Assembly (NCBI GenBank): GCA_963698535.1
Contig: CAVORD010000001.1
Coordinates: 806,001-870,000 of the forward strand
DNA: 64,000 bases
Origin: CAVORD01 sp963698535
Lineage (GTDB): Bacteria > Bacteroidota > Bacteroidia > Bacteroidales > VadinHA17
Reading direction: 5' to 3'
In this document: positions 52,026 through 61,800 of the stretch, piece after piece
Layout: every line of letters begins with the position of its first letter
Numbering within the stretch: position 1 is the stretch's first letter
Made by a program: the position numbers and the translations under genes
The notes under the pieces: model-generated
What the model saw: the letters and a program-made list of their open reading frames with translations, nothing else
Told to the model about the DNA's origin: nothing
The model's database searches: none

Positions 52026-52811
52026 ATGGCGGATTATAAGAGACTGAAGTTTCCCCGATCGAGGATCGCCACAGTTGATATCTGCAGCATCGGATTAAAA
52101 CAGCATCATATTCCGGCTCTGCTTGAGGTTGATGTCACCACCGCAAGGGAAAAGATCAGGAATTACAGGAAAGATAAGGGCAGTATCTCCTTCTCTGCAT
52201 GGCTGGTCAAGGCTATCAGTCTGGCCGTGAAGGATTATGAGAGTGTTGCGGCTTACCCTGCCGGCAAGAGGAAGATCATCGTTTTTGAGGATGTAAATAT
52301 CTCTATGATAGTAGAGAAAGAGATCGACGGACAGAAAGTGCCGATCCCTCTGGTAATAGAAGAAGCAGATAAGAGGAGTATTGAATCCATTACCAGGCAG
52401 ATAACGGAGGCAAAGGAAAAACCTATGGATAAAAAGTCCATCGTACTGCAGAAAAGAGCAGCCAAGATGGAAAGAGTATATTACCACTTGCCCGGTTTTC
52501 TCAGAAGGGCTTTCTGGCGATATCTTCTAAGCAATCCCGGTCTGGCATACAGCAAGATGGGTAATGTATCGGTAACATCGATAGGCATGGTCGGAAGTAT
52601 CAACGGTTGGTTCATCCCAATTTCAGTACACCCACTCTGTTTCGGGATAGGTTCTGTCGTCAGGAAACCTGTTGTCATAAACGACAAGGTTGAAATAAGA
52701 CAAATACTCAATATGACCGTTCTGATCAATCATGATGTAACCGATGGTGCTCCTATGGCCAGGTTCATTAAACAGCTGACCAAAAATATTGAAACAGGAA
52801 TCGGGTTGTGA
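52026..52811 (+). CDS. Lone 2-oxoacid-dehydrogenase E2 acyltransferase-type domain
   Basis: 261 residues forming only the catalytic domain of E2/chloramphenicol-acetyltransferase type. The active-site motif is H-D-V-T-D-G (His236), the normal H-x-x-x-D-G. The family core NISMIVEKEIDGQKVPIPLV is present. There is no lipoyl or E1/E3-binding domain and no E1/E3 gene nearby, so it is unlikely to act in a dehydrogenase complex; it may be a CoA-dependent acyltransferase on another substrate. Confidence 0.8.
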   Translation: MADYKRLKFPRSRIATVDICSIGLKQHHIPALLEVDVTTAREKIRNYRKDKGSISFSAWLVKAISLAVKDYESVAAYPAGKRKIIVFEDVNISMIVEKEIDGQKVPIPLVIEEADKRSIESITRQITEAKEKPMDKKSIVLQKRAAKMERVYYHLPGFLRRAFWRYLLSNPGLAYSKMGNVSVTSIGMVGSINGWFIPISVHPLCFGIGSVVRKPVVINDKVEIRQILNMTVLINHDVTDGAPMARFIKQLTKNIETGIGL

Positions 52812-52987
52812 TCTTCGAAAATTAGTACTAGCAATCTGATAAATAAATTTTTTCCTAAATTGGTATAGGATTCAACTGTTTGTCTCGCTGATGAGAGAAC
52901 TTGCAATATATAAGTCCACTACAGGATCATTCACCAGATTCAAGGTAATAAACAGAACCCATTATATCACCAAATATATTATGTGGC

Positions 52988-53458
52988 ATGAAAAGAGCAT
53001 CACTTTACAAATATAATAAAGGTGTGGCCTGGTTTTTTATCTGCGCAGGGGCATTTGAGGCCATTGCAGGAATTATATGGTTTGGGATGGCAATCAATAA
53101 AGGATTCGATAATAAATTCGTGGGCGGCGACTGGTTTTCCGTAATCTATTTAATTCAGGGCATCCTCTTTCTCTCCGGAGGCTTGTGGATGAACTGGTAC
53201 AAAAGGTTTTTTGTCGAGTGGGACTCAGAATCTCTCAGATTCAGGACCATTGAATCGAAGAAGATCATTTCGGTTGACCTCTCCGATATTAAGGCCATTG
53301 ATATAAGAGTCTATCAGATCCTTTTAAGTGCAGGAGATGATATTCTAACCATCAATCTCGAAAACTCTCCTTACAAGGACTTGAAATACCTCAAGGAGCA
53401 ATTCTCGATACTGCGTGAATCGCTCGGACTGGAGAACAATGACAAAGAAGATTATTAG
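52988..53458 (+). CDS. Small membrane protein with PH-like cytoplasmic domain
   Basis: 156 residues: two helices (VAWFFICAGAFEAIAGIIWF, VIYLIQGILFLSGGLW), then a beta-rich soluble part (FFVEWDSESLRFRTIESKKIISVDLSDI) resembling bacterial PH domains. I do not recognise a named family. It is the last plus-strand gene before the convergent regulator. Confidence 0.6.
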   Translation: MKRASLYKYNKGVAWFFICAGAFEAIAGIIWFGMAINKGFDNKFVGGDWFSVIYLIQGILFLSGGLWMNWYKRFFVEWDSESLRFRTIESKKIISVDLSDIKAIDIRVYQILLSAGDDILTINLENSPYKDLKYLKEQFSILRESLGLENNDKEDY

Positions 53459-53528
53459 CTATCAACTGCGGACAGAGAACCGTTGTTTACTGGGACTTTG
53501 CTAGCGTTGGCAGGTTGGGTAATAATAA

Positions 53529-56342
53529 CTAATCCTCTTTCTCAGCTTCAGTGATCAGGAATTCAGTGAGGTTGATCTCATGATCCAGGTTCAGCTTCCT
53601 CCTAAGCCTGTACCGGCCTATCTCAACTGCTCTTACTGAGACATTGATAAGATTTGCTATCTCCTTGGATGTGAAATTCATCCTAAGGTAAGAGCATAAC
53701 CTCAGGTCGTTCGGAGTAAGGGAAGGGTACTTCTGTTTCAGTTTCCTGAAGAAACCTTCCTGCGACAATTTCAGATTCTTCATCACATTCTGCCACTCAG
53801 CTGTCTGAGAATCAAGCCCATGATCAATGATCCTCTCCATATCCCTGATGTACTTTACCGGAAATTTCGACGAATAGGCTTTAAGTAAATCCAGTTTATC
53901 CCGTAACTCTCTCAGGACATCTGTCTTTCTTATCAGGTAACGCATCGTAAGCATCAGCTCATAACTCTTATAATCCAATTCACTCTCAAGTCTGTTTTTG
54001 CCAACTTCATACTCAATGAGTCTGCGGTGACGATTAAGTTCAACCCTGAAGACCTTGATACTTAACAATATAATACCAATAAAAGCTAAAAAATATAATG
54101 CTATTGCAGGGGTACTTAAATAATTGGGCCTGTTGATTATAAATCTTTCCTCTGTGATCTCAATATCCGATGAGGTCCTTACCTGGAGATGGTAACTTCC
54201 GAATTTAAGGTTCAGATAGGAAAAATTGTCAAGGGTTGTCCTGTGCCACTCTTCTTCAATCTCCTTTATCCTGTACCAGTATTCTGCATCTTCCTGATCA
54301 AAATCAAAAGGCTTGGCAAGAAAGACAGTAAGATTATTCTCCCTGTTCGGTACCGAAATTTTTTCGGAAGAGCCAGGTATTAAAAAGGTACTGTTTGATT
54401 TTCCACTAAAGACCATCCTGTTTATCTTAAGCAATGGTCGCTCTTTTTCTCTATTTAACATGTTCAGATTGAATAGGGAAAATGCCTGCCGTGTGGGTAT
54501 GAGTAATGTATTATTGTCGAGAGCAATTATTTGCTGTTCGCGCCATGGAAGATCTGTATACTTATGAAAAAACTCCAGTACCTTCTCTGCTTCCAGTTCC
54601 TTGGTAATATTAAAAAGGGCTATCCGGTTACCATGAATAAACCAATAACTGTTTCCTTTAGAATGAATTATCTGAGTTGATTTAATATACTCCCCCAGTC
54701 CGGGCTCAAGTGATTTTATCGGGAAGAAGGTTTTATTCTCATAATCAAATGCATATATATATTCAGCAGACATAAATACAACCTGGTTATTGATTCTCGA
54801 CATCGTTAACTGACTGGATGCTTCCGTTACTGACACGAAATAGATTGTATTTACAACAGAATCTATTGCCTCATTCAGTTCAAGCCGGTATACACCCTTC
54901 TGCGGATGAATAGCCCAGACGTATCCAAGATAGTCTACCTCTAAAAACCTTGTTGGTTCGGAATAACCCTGAATCCTGTTACGGAACAACCAGTTGTTGT
55001 TGTCATCTTTACCAAATGAAACTATTCCAGTATATGTCCCTTCAAGTAAAAAATCCTTATACTGCTCAAACGACCACCCTCCCGTTACTTCTGATATCCG
55101 GCGGAAGGTACCGTTGTCAAGAAGGAATGTACCATCGTTATGTCCGCACAAAATCTGACCTTCGTACCTTACAAGGTTCCATACCTGTCCCTGAGTATTT
55201 GGAATAATCCTAAGGTTACTGAAACTGTAATCGCCTTTATTGTTTTTGATATCAGCCACAAAAAGGCCATGGTTGGTTCCCAGGTAGAGAAGATCATCAT
55301 TTCTGATTGCCGAATAAATTGTGCCGAGGCTGCCTGTGCTGTTTTCGTACTGGGTAACATAGGAAGAGATATTGATATAATTGACTCCTTCATCCAGTCC
55401 TACCCATAATCCGTTATCTCTCCCTTTATAAAGCGAAAGGACTGTGTTATTGTTTAATCCGTTTGAGTAGTCATAGGTTCTTTGTATACGCCCCTCTTCG
55501 TCACAGAATACGATACCTCTCAGTATAGTACCAAAGACAATAAGTGAATCATCAATTGCTAACCCTGCATTGCATGACTCCTCCATAAGGTAGGAAGAAA
55601 TTTCACTTTTCTGAGGTGTAAAACTTTTACCATCGAAGGTAAATATTCCATTATTTGCGGTACATATCCAATACTTACCGATTGCCATCTCTATGATAGC
55701 GTGCACCTTAAGCGATCCAAAAATCTCACTTCCCTTGATGAGTTCAAACTCCGAACCGTCAAACCAGAAGAGGCCAAGGCCAAGTGATTGCACAATGAAC
55801 CTGTCGCCTGCCTTGAAGAGGAATAGCATTATTGACGGTCCGCCAATTGTTGTAACTCCATTGGGATCTGCCTTATAGATAGTGGTAAAAGACTGGAAAT
55901 AGAGAGTTTCGTTCAATTCAAAGATATTCCAGATCTCATCATTCTTCTCAACACCTATATTGGCGGCCATTGAATGATATGTCAGGTCACCCTTATAATC
56001 GTTATCCCAATAGCCGAAATCTTCAAACGAACCTGTAAAAATTCTTCCTTCAGCATCTACATATACCGATCTTACTCCCTTACTGAGAGGCATAGAATAG
56101 GTTCTGGAACTTATGCCATTATACTCAACCAGGCCGGCAGAGTTGGCAAAATAGATATATCCGTTGGCAGGGCTCTGACAAACCTCCCAGTTCTGATTGA
56201 CAACAGGAATCTGATTGGAAATGAAATTCTGGATCTCACTATTTCTGGCAGGAAACTGCGATTCAAGCAGCGATGAGATCCCAAAAGTGAACAATAAGAA
56301 GAGAAGGGCCTGTTTGCTCATTCCTTCTGCTTTGTTTGACAT
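53529..56342 (-). CDS. Y_Y_Y/HTH transmembrane transcriptional regulator
   Basis: 937 residues: signal peptide (ALLFLLFTFGISSLLESQ), two-component-propeller repeats (about 40-600), Y_Y_Y domain (about 640-730), membrane helix (ALYFLAFIGIILLSI), coiled coil, and a C-terminal LuxR-type helix-turn-helix (SLTPNDLRLCSYLRM, EIGRYRLRRKLN). There is no kinase domain. It has the same plan as the gene at 1-1607 and lies directly downstream of the GH3 of the second glucan locus, about 90 bases away, so it probably controls that locus. A start at Met8 is also possible. Confidence 0.88.
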   Translation of the reverse strand: MSNKAEGMSKQALLFLLFTFGISSLLESQFPARNSEIQNFISNQIPVVNQNWEVCQSPANGYIYFANSAGLVEYNGISSRTYSMPLSKGVRSVYVDAEGRIFTGSFEDFGYWDNDYKGDLTYHSMAANIGVEKNDEIWNIFELNETLYFQSFTTIYKADPNGVTTIGGPSIMLFLFKAGDRFIVQSLGLGLFWFDGSEFELIKGSEIFGSLKVHAIIEMAIGKYWICTANNGIFTFDGKSFTPQKSEISSYLMEESCNAGLAIDDSLIVFGTILRGIVFCDEEGRIQRTYDYSNGLNNNTVLSLYKGRDNGLWVGLDEGVNYINISSYVTQYENSTGSLGTIYSAIRNDDLLYLGTNHGLFVADIKNNKGDYSFSNLRIIPNTQGQVWNLVRYEGQILCGHNDGTFLLDNGTFRRISEVTGGWSFEQYKDFLLEGTYTGIVSFGKDDNNNWLFRNRIQGYSEPTRFLEVDYLGYVWAIHPQKGVYRLELNEAIDSVVNTIYFVSVTEASSQLTMSRINNQVVFMSAEYIYAFDYENKTFFPIKSLEPGLGEYIKSTQIIHSKGNSYWFIHGNRIALFNITKELEAEKVLEFFHKYTDLPWREQQIIALDNNTLLIPTRQAFSLFNLNMLNREKERPLLKINRMVFSGKSNSTFLIPGSSEKISVPNRENNLTVFLAKPFDFDQEDAEYWYRIKEIEEEWHRTTLDNFSYLNLKFGSYHLQVRTSSDIEITEERFIINRPNYLSTPAIALYFLAFIGIILLSIKVFRVELNRHRRLIEYEVGKNRLESELDYKSYELMLTMRYLIRKTDVLRELRDKLDLLKAYSSKFPVKYIRDMERIIDHGLDSQTAEWQNVMKNLKLSQEGFFRKLKQKYPSLTPNDLRLCSYLRMNFTSKEIANLINVSVRAVEIGRYRLRRKLNLDHEINLTEFLITEAEKED

Positions 56343-56429
56343 AAGGCCGGGAGTTAGTTCATGCTATTTACTAAACAGAAGTAAATATATTAAAAACCAT
56401 GAAGTAACTGAATGAATTCTGACTCTTCT

Positions 56430-57044
56430 CTATAGTATACTGAACATTACATACCTTTCATCGGCCGAATCCGGACTTATAAAAAGCTCGAACTCCCCTG
56501 CATCGTAAGTATAACTCATATCCTCATGATAATAATTGAGATCACCCGGCCTTATGGTGAAGGTAACCGTTACAGTTTCTCCCTTCTTTATTCTTACCTT
56601 TTGAAAACCCTTGAGCTCTTTCACGGGACGGGTAACATCTCCTACCCTGTCTCTGACATATAGTTGCACAATCTCTTCACCGTCTACAGATCCGCTGTTT
56701 GTAACATCAACTGATGCCACTATCTCCTCTCCCCTGGCAAAAGAGCTCTTGTTAAGTGAAACCTCTGAATAGCTGTATGATGTGTAGCTAAGACCATATC
56801 CAAAAGGATACAAAGGAGTATTAGGACTGTCAATATACTTTGATTTATATTTATCCTGCTTCAGATCCGGGTCAAATGGTCTGCCTGTATTCTTAGCATT
56901 GTAGTAAATAGGTATCTGTCCCACACTTCTTGGAAATGTCATTGTAAGTTTTCCCTGGGGATTAACATCCCCGAAAAGAATATCTGCAATAGCGTTACCT
57001 GCTTCAGTACCTCCGAACCATGCCTCAAGAATTGCCGGGGCAAT
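56430..57044 (-). CDS. GH3 beta-glucosidase, C-terminal part after in-frame TGA
   Basis: The frame resumes immediately after a TGA at 57047-57045, reading IAPAILEAWFGGTEAGNAIAD, then GKLTMTFPRSVGQIPIYYN and the C-terminal fibronectin-III-like domain (GLSYTSYSYSEVSLN, VQLYVRDRVGDVTRPVKEL). It is in the same frame as the N-terminal part, so only one codon is abnormal. The first internal Met is at 56942, but translation from there is unlikely to give a functional protein. Confidence 0.85.
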   Translation of the reverse strand: MAPAILEAWFGGTEAGNAIADILFGDVNPQGKLTMTFPRSVGQIPIYYNAKNTGRPFDPDLKQDKYKSKYIDSPNTPLYPFGYGLSYTSYSYSEVSLNKSSFARGEEIVASVDVTNSGSVDGEEIVQLYVRDRVGDVTRPVKELKGFQKVRIKKGETVTVTFTIRPGDLNYYHEDMSYTYDAGEFELFISPDSADERYVMFSIL

Positions 57045-58673
57045 TCAGTGTAGTTCCTCAATAGGCAGAGGCCTTCCGTTAAAAAGCACTACCGCTGTCG
57101 GGACACCTGCTGCGATCACCTTCCTTGCCAGCTCCATCTGGACTGCCGGCAATGAGATATTGGTTTTGCTTGCGGCTTCGCCGCTCATCCAGGAACTCTC
57201 ACCCAGGGCAAGTATGACATAATCAGCACTTTTCGCTGCCTTAACTGCCTGATTAATCCCATCCTGAAGGTAGTTTTCAACATCGGTCCCTTTTGAGTGG
57301 ATAATTTTAATCTTCCCGTCGGCCCTGTTTCTTACACCTTCCAGAAGAGTCACACATTTCTCAGCTTCCCCTGCAGCAGACCAGCTACCAAGCATGTCAC
57401 GTTTGGAGTCGGCCAGAGGGCCTATAACAGCTATTGTCCTGGCGTTATTTCTGATAGGCAGGGTCTCATTGTCATTCTTCAGCAGAACAGCTGATTTCGC
57501 TGCAAATCCGCGCGCAAAGGATAGGTTGTCGCTGGTCATTATCTCTTCCTTTTCACGCTCTTTGTTGCAATATCTGTATGGATCTTCGAAGAGTCCGAGA
57601 TCAAATTTAGCCTTCAGAATCCTTCTGACGGCATCATCAAGTTGTTTCTCCTCTACCCTTCCATCAGCAATCAGCTCCCCCATGAAGAGCTGGTAGACAT
57701 TTCCCTGCATATCCATATCGAGTCCGGCATTGAAAGCAAGTTGTGCGGAATGTGCCGAATCGGTTGCTACTCCATGCAGTATTAATTCATTGATTGAAGT
57801 ATAATCAGAAACGACAAATCCCTCAAAGCCCCATTTATTTCTCAGGAGATCGGTAAGCAATCTCTTGCTCGATGAAGCGGGAACGCCTGATATCTCATTG
57901 AATGATGTCATAACCGATCCTGCACCTGCATCAATTGCTGCTTTATATGGTGGCAGGTACCATTCGTACAATGATCTTTCAGAAATATCAACGGTATTAT
58001 ATTCACGTCCCGCCTCCGGAGCGCCATAAGCTGCAAAGTGTTTTACACATGCAAGCAGAGTATTATTAGCACCAGGGTCGCTGCCCTGAAAACCTTTAAC
58101 ACGACTGGCGGCAATAAGAGAGCCAAGATAAGTGTCTTCGCCGGCACCCTCCATCACCCTTCCCCATCTTGGGTCTCTTGAAATATCAACCATTGGTGCA
58201 AAGACCCAGTTAAGTCCTTCGGCCGTCGCTTCGGTGGCTGCTATACGTTCAGATTTTTCAATTGCCTCAAGATCCCATGAACAAGACTGGGCAAGTGGTA
58301 TCGGGAAAATTGTTCTGTGACCATGAATCACATCATAACCAAAGATCAGTGGTATGCCAAGCCTGGTCTCATTTACTGCAATTCTCTGAAGTGATTCAAC
58401 ATAGTCAACAGTATATGCGTTGAAAATGGCCCCCACTTTACCCTGCCTGATCAGATCTTTGTAATTATCGGACATTGATGGTCCGGTTACCGCCCAGTCG
58501 CTGGTATAGAGAGCCAGCTGGCCGATCTTCTCATCACGGGTCATAAGGGCAAGGAGAGAATCAACCTTTGTATCGCTGCTGCTCTTACCCTTTTTTTCAA
58601 CTGTACTGCATCCCTGCATCAGGATCACAGCAATTATAATGATCTTAAGAGCTAATCTGTTTTGCATTTTCAT
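57045..58673 (-). CDS. GH3 beta-glucosidase lipoprotein, N-terminal part ending at an in-frame TGA
   Basis: The ATG at 58673 begins a lipoprotein signal (LALKIIIIAVILMQGC). The GH3 barrel has CVKHFAAYGAPEAGREYN and the nucleophile motif VVSDYTS (Asp290), followed by most of the sandwich domain (AVLLKNDNETLPI, ILALGESSWMSGE). The frame ends with PIEELH-TGA after 542 residues, and the rest of the family continues in the same frame. Read through, the protein is 747 residues, normal for GH3. Beside two GH144-type genes, it is likely a beta-1,2-gluco-oligosaccharide glucosidase, as in the comparable Bacteroides locus. Confidence 0.87.
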   Translation of the reverse strand: MKMQNRLALKIIIIAVILMQGCSTVEKKGKSSSDTKVDSLLALMTRDEKIGQLALYTSDWAVTGPSMSDNYKDLIRQGKVGAIFNAYTVDYVESLQRIAVNETRLGIPLIFGYDVIHGHRTIFPIPLAQSCSWDLEAIEKSERIAATEATAEGLNWVFAPMVDISRDPRWGRVMEGAGEDTYLGSLIAASRVKGFQGSDPGANNTLLACVKHFAAYGAPEAGREYNTVDISERSLYEWYLPPYKAAIDAGAGSVMTSFNEISGVPASSSKRLLTDLLRNKWGFEGFVVSDYTSINELILHGVATDSAHSAQLAFNAGLDMDMQGNVYQLFMGELIADGRVEEKQLDDAVRRILKAKFDLGLFEDPYRYCNKEREKEEIMTSDNLSFARGFAAKSAVLLKNDNETLPIRNNARTIAVIGPLADSKRDMLGSWSAAGEAEKCVTLLEGVRNRADGKIKIIHSKGTDVENYLQDGINQAVKAAKSADYVILALGESSWMSGEAASKTNISLPAVQMELARKVIAAGVPTAVVLFNGRPLPIEELH

Positions 58674-58722
58674 GGGTTTAATATCTAAATAATAGGATAA
58701 AGGGCGCAAAATACTATTTCTC

Positions 58723-60087
58723 TCATTTAGCAACAAATCCAAGTTTGTTTAAACCGTTCTGCACTTCAGGACAAGACATGAACAGATCCCACAACAATCC
58801 GGTCCGGTAATTTTCGATCATTATCACAACAGGCCCCTGGTCTATTGCAAGATAACGCTTTGGATACCAGTTGCTCTGCTCTGAAAATGCATCATAAAAT
58901 CCATACTTCCCAAATATTTTATCGCCAAGGTTAAAGTAGAAATCGTGAAGTGCTGCTAACGACTCCGAAGGTGTATAAGGCAATGAGGCCAGTGCTGCCG
59001 TTGGCGATATAACACCCAGGTCATTTTTATCACCTGGAGCATGAGCAGCATACCCTTCAGGGGAATAGCTTGCTGTTAATCCCCAGCGGGAAGCAGAATA
59101 GCCTTTATAATTCTTTGGATTAAGCTCGCACCACTTATTGTTAATGATCGATTGATTAACATTTAACTGCCAATAGTCGGCATATTTATCAGACAGACCT
59201 CGGGGATCGAGGCCCAGAAAGGAATAGTGCGCCCAGAAAAGAGGTCCACCGTATTCCTCAGCACCGTTATGATTAAGTATAAGGTTATAATTGTATTTAC
59301 TCTTCGTGGAAACAATGCCCCCTTCCCTTGCCCATCCCTTATGATAAGCCTCGGGATTAACCGGATAGGTTGGTGATGAAGAGGCCAGAACATAAAGTAT
59401 CAGACATTCATTATATCCTCTTACCGGGAAGTTCATGTCCCATCCAAATTCAGGCGACCAGTGCCAGTAGAGAACATCCTCGCCTCCTTTGGTAAAGAAA
59501 TTCCACTCTACTTCCCTCCAGAGAGTATCAATGCTGGCTGATAATTCACGTTCAGCTTCGTTACCATCGATAAAATATTGTCTCACCGCCAGTAGTCCCT
59601 GTACCAGGTATGCTGTCTCAACGATATCAGCCCCATTGTCTTTAGGGCTGAAAGGTTTTACTTTACCCGTTTCGCCGTATAGCCAGTGTGGCCATGCTCC
59701 ATGGAATCTGTCAGCGGAAGTGAGGAATCCCACTATTTTCCTGAGCCGCTCAAATCCCTCCTCCCTTGTGATAAAGCCGTTTTCAATACCCACAATTATT
59801 GCCATTACACCAAATCCGGATCCGCCTGTTGTTATAACATTCATATCATTCTGTGGATAATCACCGTCGCAGTGATACCTCTCGCGTGCCATACCTGATA
59901 CCGGTTCGGCACCATCCCAGAAATACTGGAAAGTACGGTATTGGACAAGAGTAAGAAGGGAATCGTCAGAAATTTCTTTGTCTATTACAGAATTGGAATT
60001 ACCTGTTTTGTTTTTCTTTTCATTACCACAAGAAGAGCCAATTAATGACATTACAACTACGAAAATTATTGTGATAAGCCTGCTCAT
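58723..60087 (-). CDS. GH144-type glucanase lipoprotein (glycoamylase-like fold)
   Basis: 454 residues from ATG 60087, which gives a lipoprotein signal (LITIIFVVVMSLIGSSC). The (alpha/alpha)6 domain has LVQYRTFQYFWDGAEPVSGMARER, TTGGSGFGVMAIIVGIENGFI and DNGADIVETAYLVQGLLAVRQ, matching the PF10091 glycoamylase-like family that includes GH144 endo-beta-1,2-glucanases. The paralogue upstream ends 4 bases before this start. The tandem arrangement with GH3, LamG and SusD points to beta-1,2-glucan breakdown. GH162 or an exo-acting GH144 member are alternatives. Confidence 0.82.
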   Translation of the reverse strand: MSRLITIIFVVVMSLIGSSCGNEKKNKTGNSNSVIDKEISDDSLLTLVQYRTFQYFWDGAEPVSGMARERYHCDGDYPQNDMNVITTGGSGFGVMAIIVGIENGFITREEGFERLRKIVGFLTSADRFHGAWPHWLYGETGKVKPFSPKDNGADIVETAYLVQGLLAVRQYFIDGNEAERELSASIDTLWREVEWNFFTKGGEDVLYWHWSPEFGWDMNFPVRGYNECLILYVLASSSPTYPVNPEAYHKGWAREGGIVSTKSKYNYNLILNHNGAEEYGGPLFWAHYSFLGLDPRGLSDKYADYWQLNVNQSIINNKWCELNPKNYKGYSASRWGLTASYSPEGYAAHAPGDKNDLGVISPTAALASLPYTPSESLAALHDFYFNLGDKIFGKYGFYDAFSEQSNWYPKRYLAIDQGPVVIMIENYRTGLLWDLFMSCPEVQNGLNKLGFVAK

Positions 60088-60091
60088 TTCA

Positions 60092-61738
60092 TTAATATGT
60101 AAATCCCAGTTTATTGAGGCCTGCCTGTATTTCTCCATTTTGCATAAACAGGCTCCATAGAAGCCCTGTTCTGTAATTCTCTATCATGCATATTATGGGA
60201 CCCTGGTCTATTGCGATGTATGATCTTGCAAACCAACCGGTAGTAAGATTAAATGAGTCGTAGAAACCATACTCTCCCCACATTTTGTCTCCCAGTGTAT
60301 AATAGAAAAAATTAAGTGCTTTCATACTTTCAACAGGTGTGTAGGGGAAAGATGAGAGTGCAGCTGTAGGAGCAATTACCCCAATATCATTTAACGGTGA
60401 GCTGGCCCTGTAACCATTTTGTATATCGCTGGCTGTAAGGCCCCAGCAGTTATCGGCATAACCTTCGAAGCCTTTTGGATTGGCTTTACAATACTCCATA
60501 TTAATACGGGAATGCGCAACGTTTTGTGTCCAGTAAGAAGCATACTGGTCATTCAGGCTCCTGGGATCGAGTCCGAGGAAAGAGTAGTGCGCAAAGAAGA
60601 GAGGACCTCCATAGTCTTCTCCGAGAGGAAGTTGTATTCCATAAAACAGTTTATTGTTCCTCATGGGGAAAAGGCCATTTCGTGCCCATCCCTGAGTATA
60701 GGTATCAACAGGTATTGAATGTGTTGGTGAAGAAGCCGCAAGGACATAAACTATCAAAGCCTCGTTCCATCCCGATATTCCCATGTTCATGATCCATCCG
60801 AGATTGGGTGACCAGTGCCAGAAGAGGAGGTTTTGATTATCTTTCCGATACCAGTTCCAGTCAACAGCCTCCCACAGTTTTGTAATAGAATCACACATTG
60901 CTTTTTCAGCACTGCTGCCATCCTTAAAATACTCTCTTACCGTTAGCAGTCCCTGCATCAAAAATGCTGTCTCCACCAGATCTCCCCCATTGTCATTGCT
61001 GCTGAAGGGAACGACCTTGCCGGTTGTTCCGTTTATCCAGTGGGGGAACGCTCCATGAAACCTGTCGGTCTGAGGACTAATCAGAAAATTAACTGTTTTG
61101 TTCATCCTGTCGAATCCTTCCTGCCGGGTAATAAACCCCCTTTCAATACCTGTAAGGAGTGCCATTAGTCCAAATCCGCTACCTCCGGAGGTGACTATCT
61201 CACCCGAGCCCAATCGCTCACGGGAAAGACCGGAAACAGGATGAGCATGGTCCCAGAAGTATCCGAATGTCTTTTTTTGAACCAGGGTCATCAAAGAGTC
61301 AGCAGATATCTTTGGAAACTTAGGAGTAGTGTCAAGTCTTGTGCGAAATGCAAAAGTATAACCCTCATATATAAAGCCTCCCAGGTTGGGACCCTGGTCC
61401 ACCAGTAGCCTGAAGACCGAGTAAGGTGCCAGGGGAGAATTGGGAGTTATAGTAAGTCTTTCCGATTTGTTGTCAAACTTGTGAGTGTAGTCAGTTCCTG
61501 CATCACTTATGAAAATGAACTTCTCCTTTTTAAAAAGAAGGGTGTCAACAGTTTCCTTAAACCTGATTTGAATTACTGCATTTTCATAGTCAACATTTTT
61601 AATGGTTGAGTTATTGGTCACAAACTGGTTATTGACGAATACAGAATCGATCAATATCTCGTGGTTGGTATTGTCGATCTCCTTCCTGCAGGAAACCAGG
61701 GCTATGACAATAAAAAATATGAAAATGAGATTTTTCAT
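60092..61738 (-). CDS. GH144-type glucanase lipoprotein with N-terminal Ig-like domain
   Basis: 548 residues from ATG 61738 (signal NLIFIFFIVIALVSC). After the lipid anchor there is an Ig-like domain of about 110 residues (ENAVIQIRFKETVDTLLF, PNSPLAPYSVFRLLVDQG), resembling bacterial Ig-like domains that act as spacers. The catalytic domain follows with LVQKKTFGYFWDHAHPVSGLSRER, TSGGSGFGLMALLTGIERGFI and DNGGDLVETAFLMQGLLTV. It is a paralogue of the next gene, differing in the extra domain, so the two may act at different cell positions or on different chain lengths. Confidence 0.83.
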   Translation of the reverse strand: MKNLIFIFFIVIALVSCRKEIDNTNHEILIDSVFVNNQFVTNNSTIKNVDYENAVIQIRFKETVDTLLFKKEKFIFISDAGTDYTHKFDNKSERLTITPNSPLAPYSVFRLLVDQGPNLGGFIYEGYTFAFRTRLDTTPKFPKISADSLMTLVQKKTFGYFWDHAHPVSGLSRERLGSGEIVTSGGSGFGLMALLTGIERGFITRQEGFDRMNKTVNFLISPQTDRFHGAFPHWINGTTGKVVPFSSNDNGGDLVETAFLMQGLLTVREYFKDGSSAEKAMCDSITKLWEAVDWNWYRKDNQNLLFWHWSPNLGWIMNMGISGWNEALIVYVLAASSPTHSIPVDTYTQGWARNGLFPMRNNKLFYGIQLPLGEDYGGPLFFAHYSFLGLDPRSLNDQYASYWTQNVAHSRINMEYCKANPKGFEGYADNCWGLTASDIQNGYRASSPLNDIGVIAPTAALSSFPYTPVESMKALNFFYYTLGDKMWGEYGFYDSFNLTTGWFARSYIAIDQGPIICMIENYRTGLLWSLFMQNGEIQAGLNKLGFTY

Positions 61739-61800
61739 TCTCTTCAATTATAATAAAAGAAAGGGAGGGGCAAAAGTGTCCCTCCCTTTTCAATAATCAA

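Noticed and set aside
52891..53013. 40-codon open frame overlapping the start of the small membrane protein gene
   Set aside because: No recognisable similarity or start context, and it overlaps a better gene in another frame.
57045..57047. TGA as selenocysteine codon in the GH3
   Set aside because: GH3 enzymes have no redox residue at this position, and no selenocysteine-insertion hairpin is evident just downstream.
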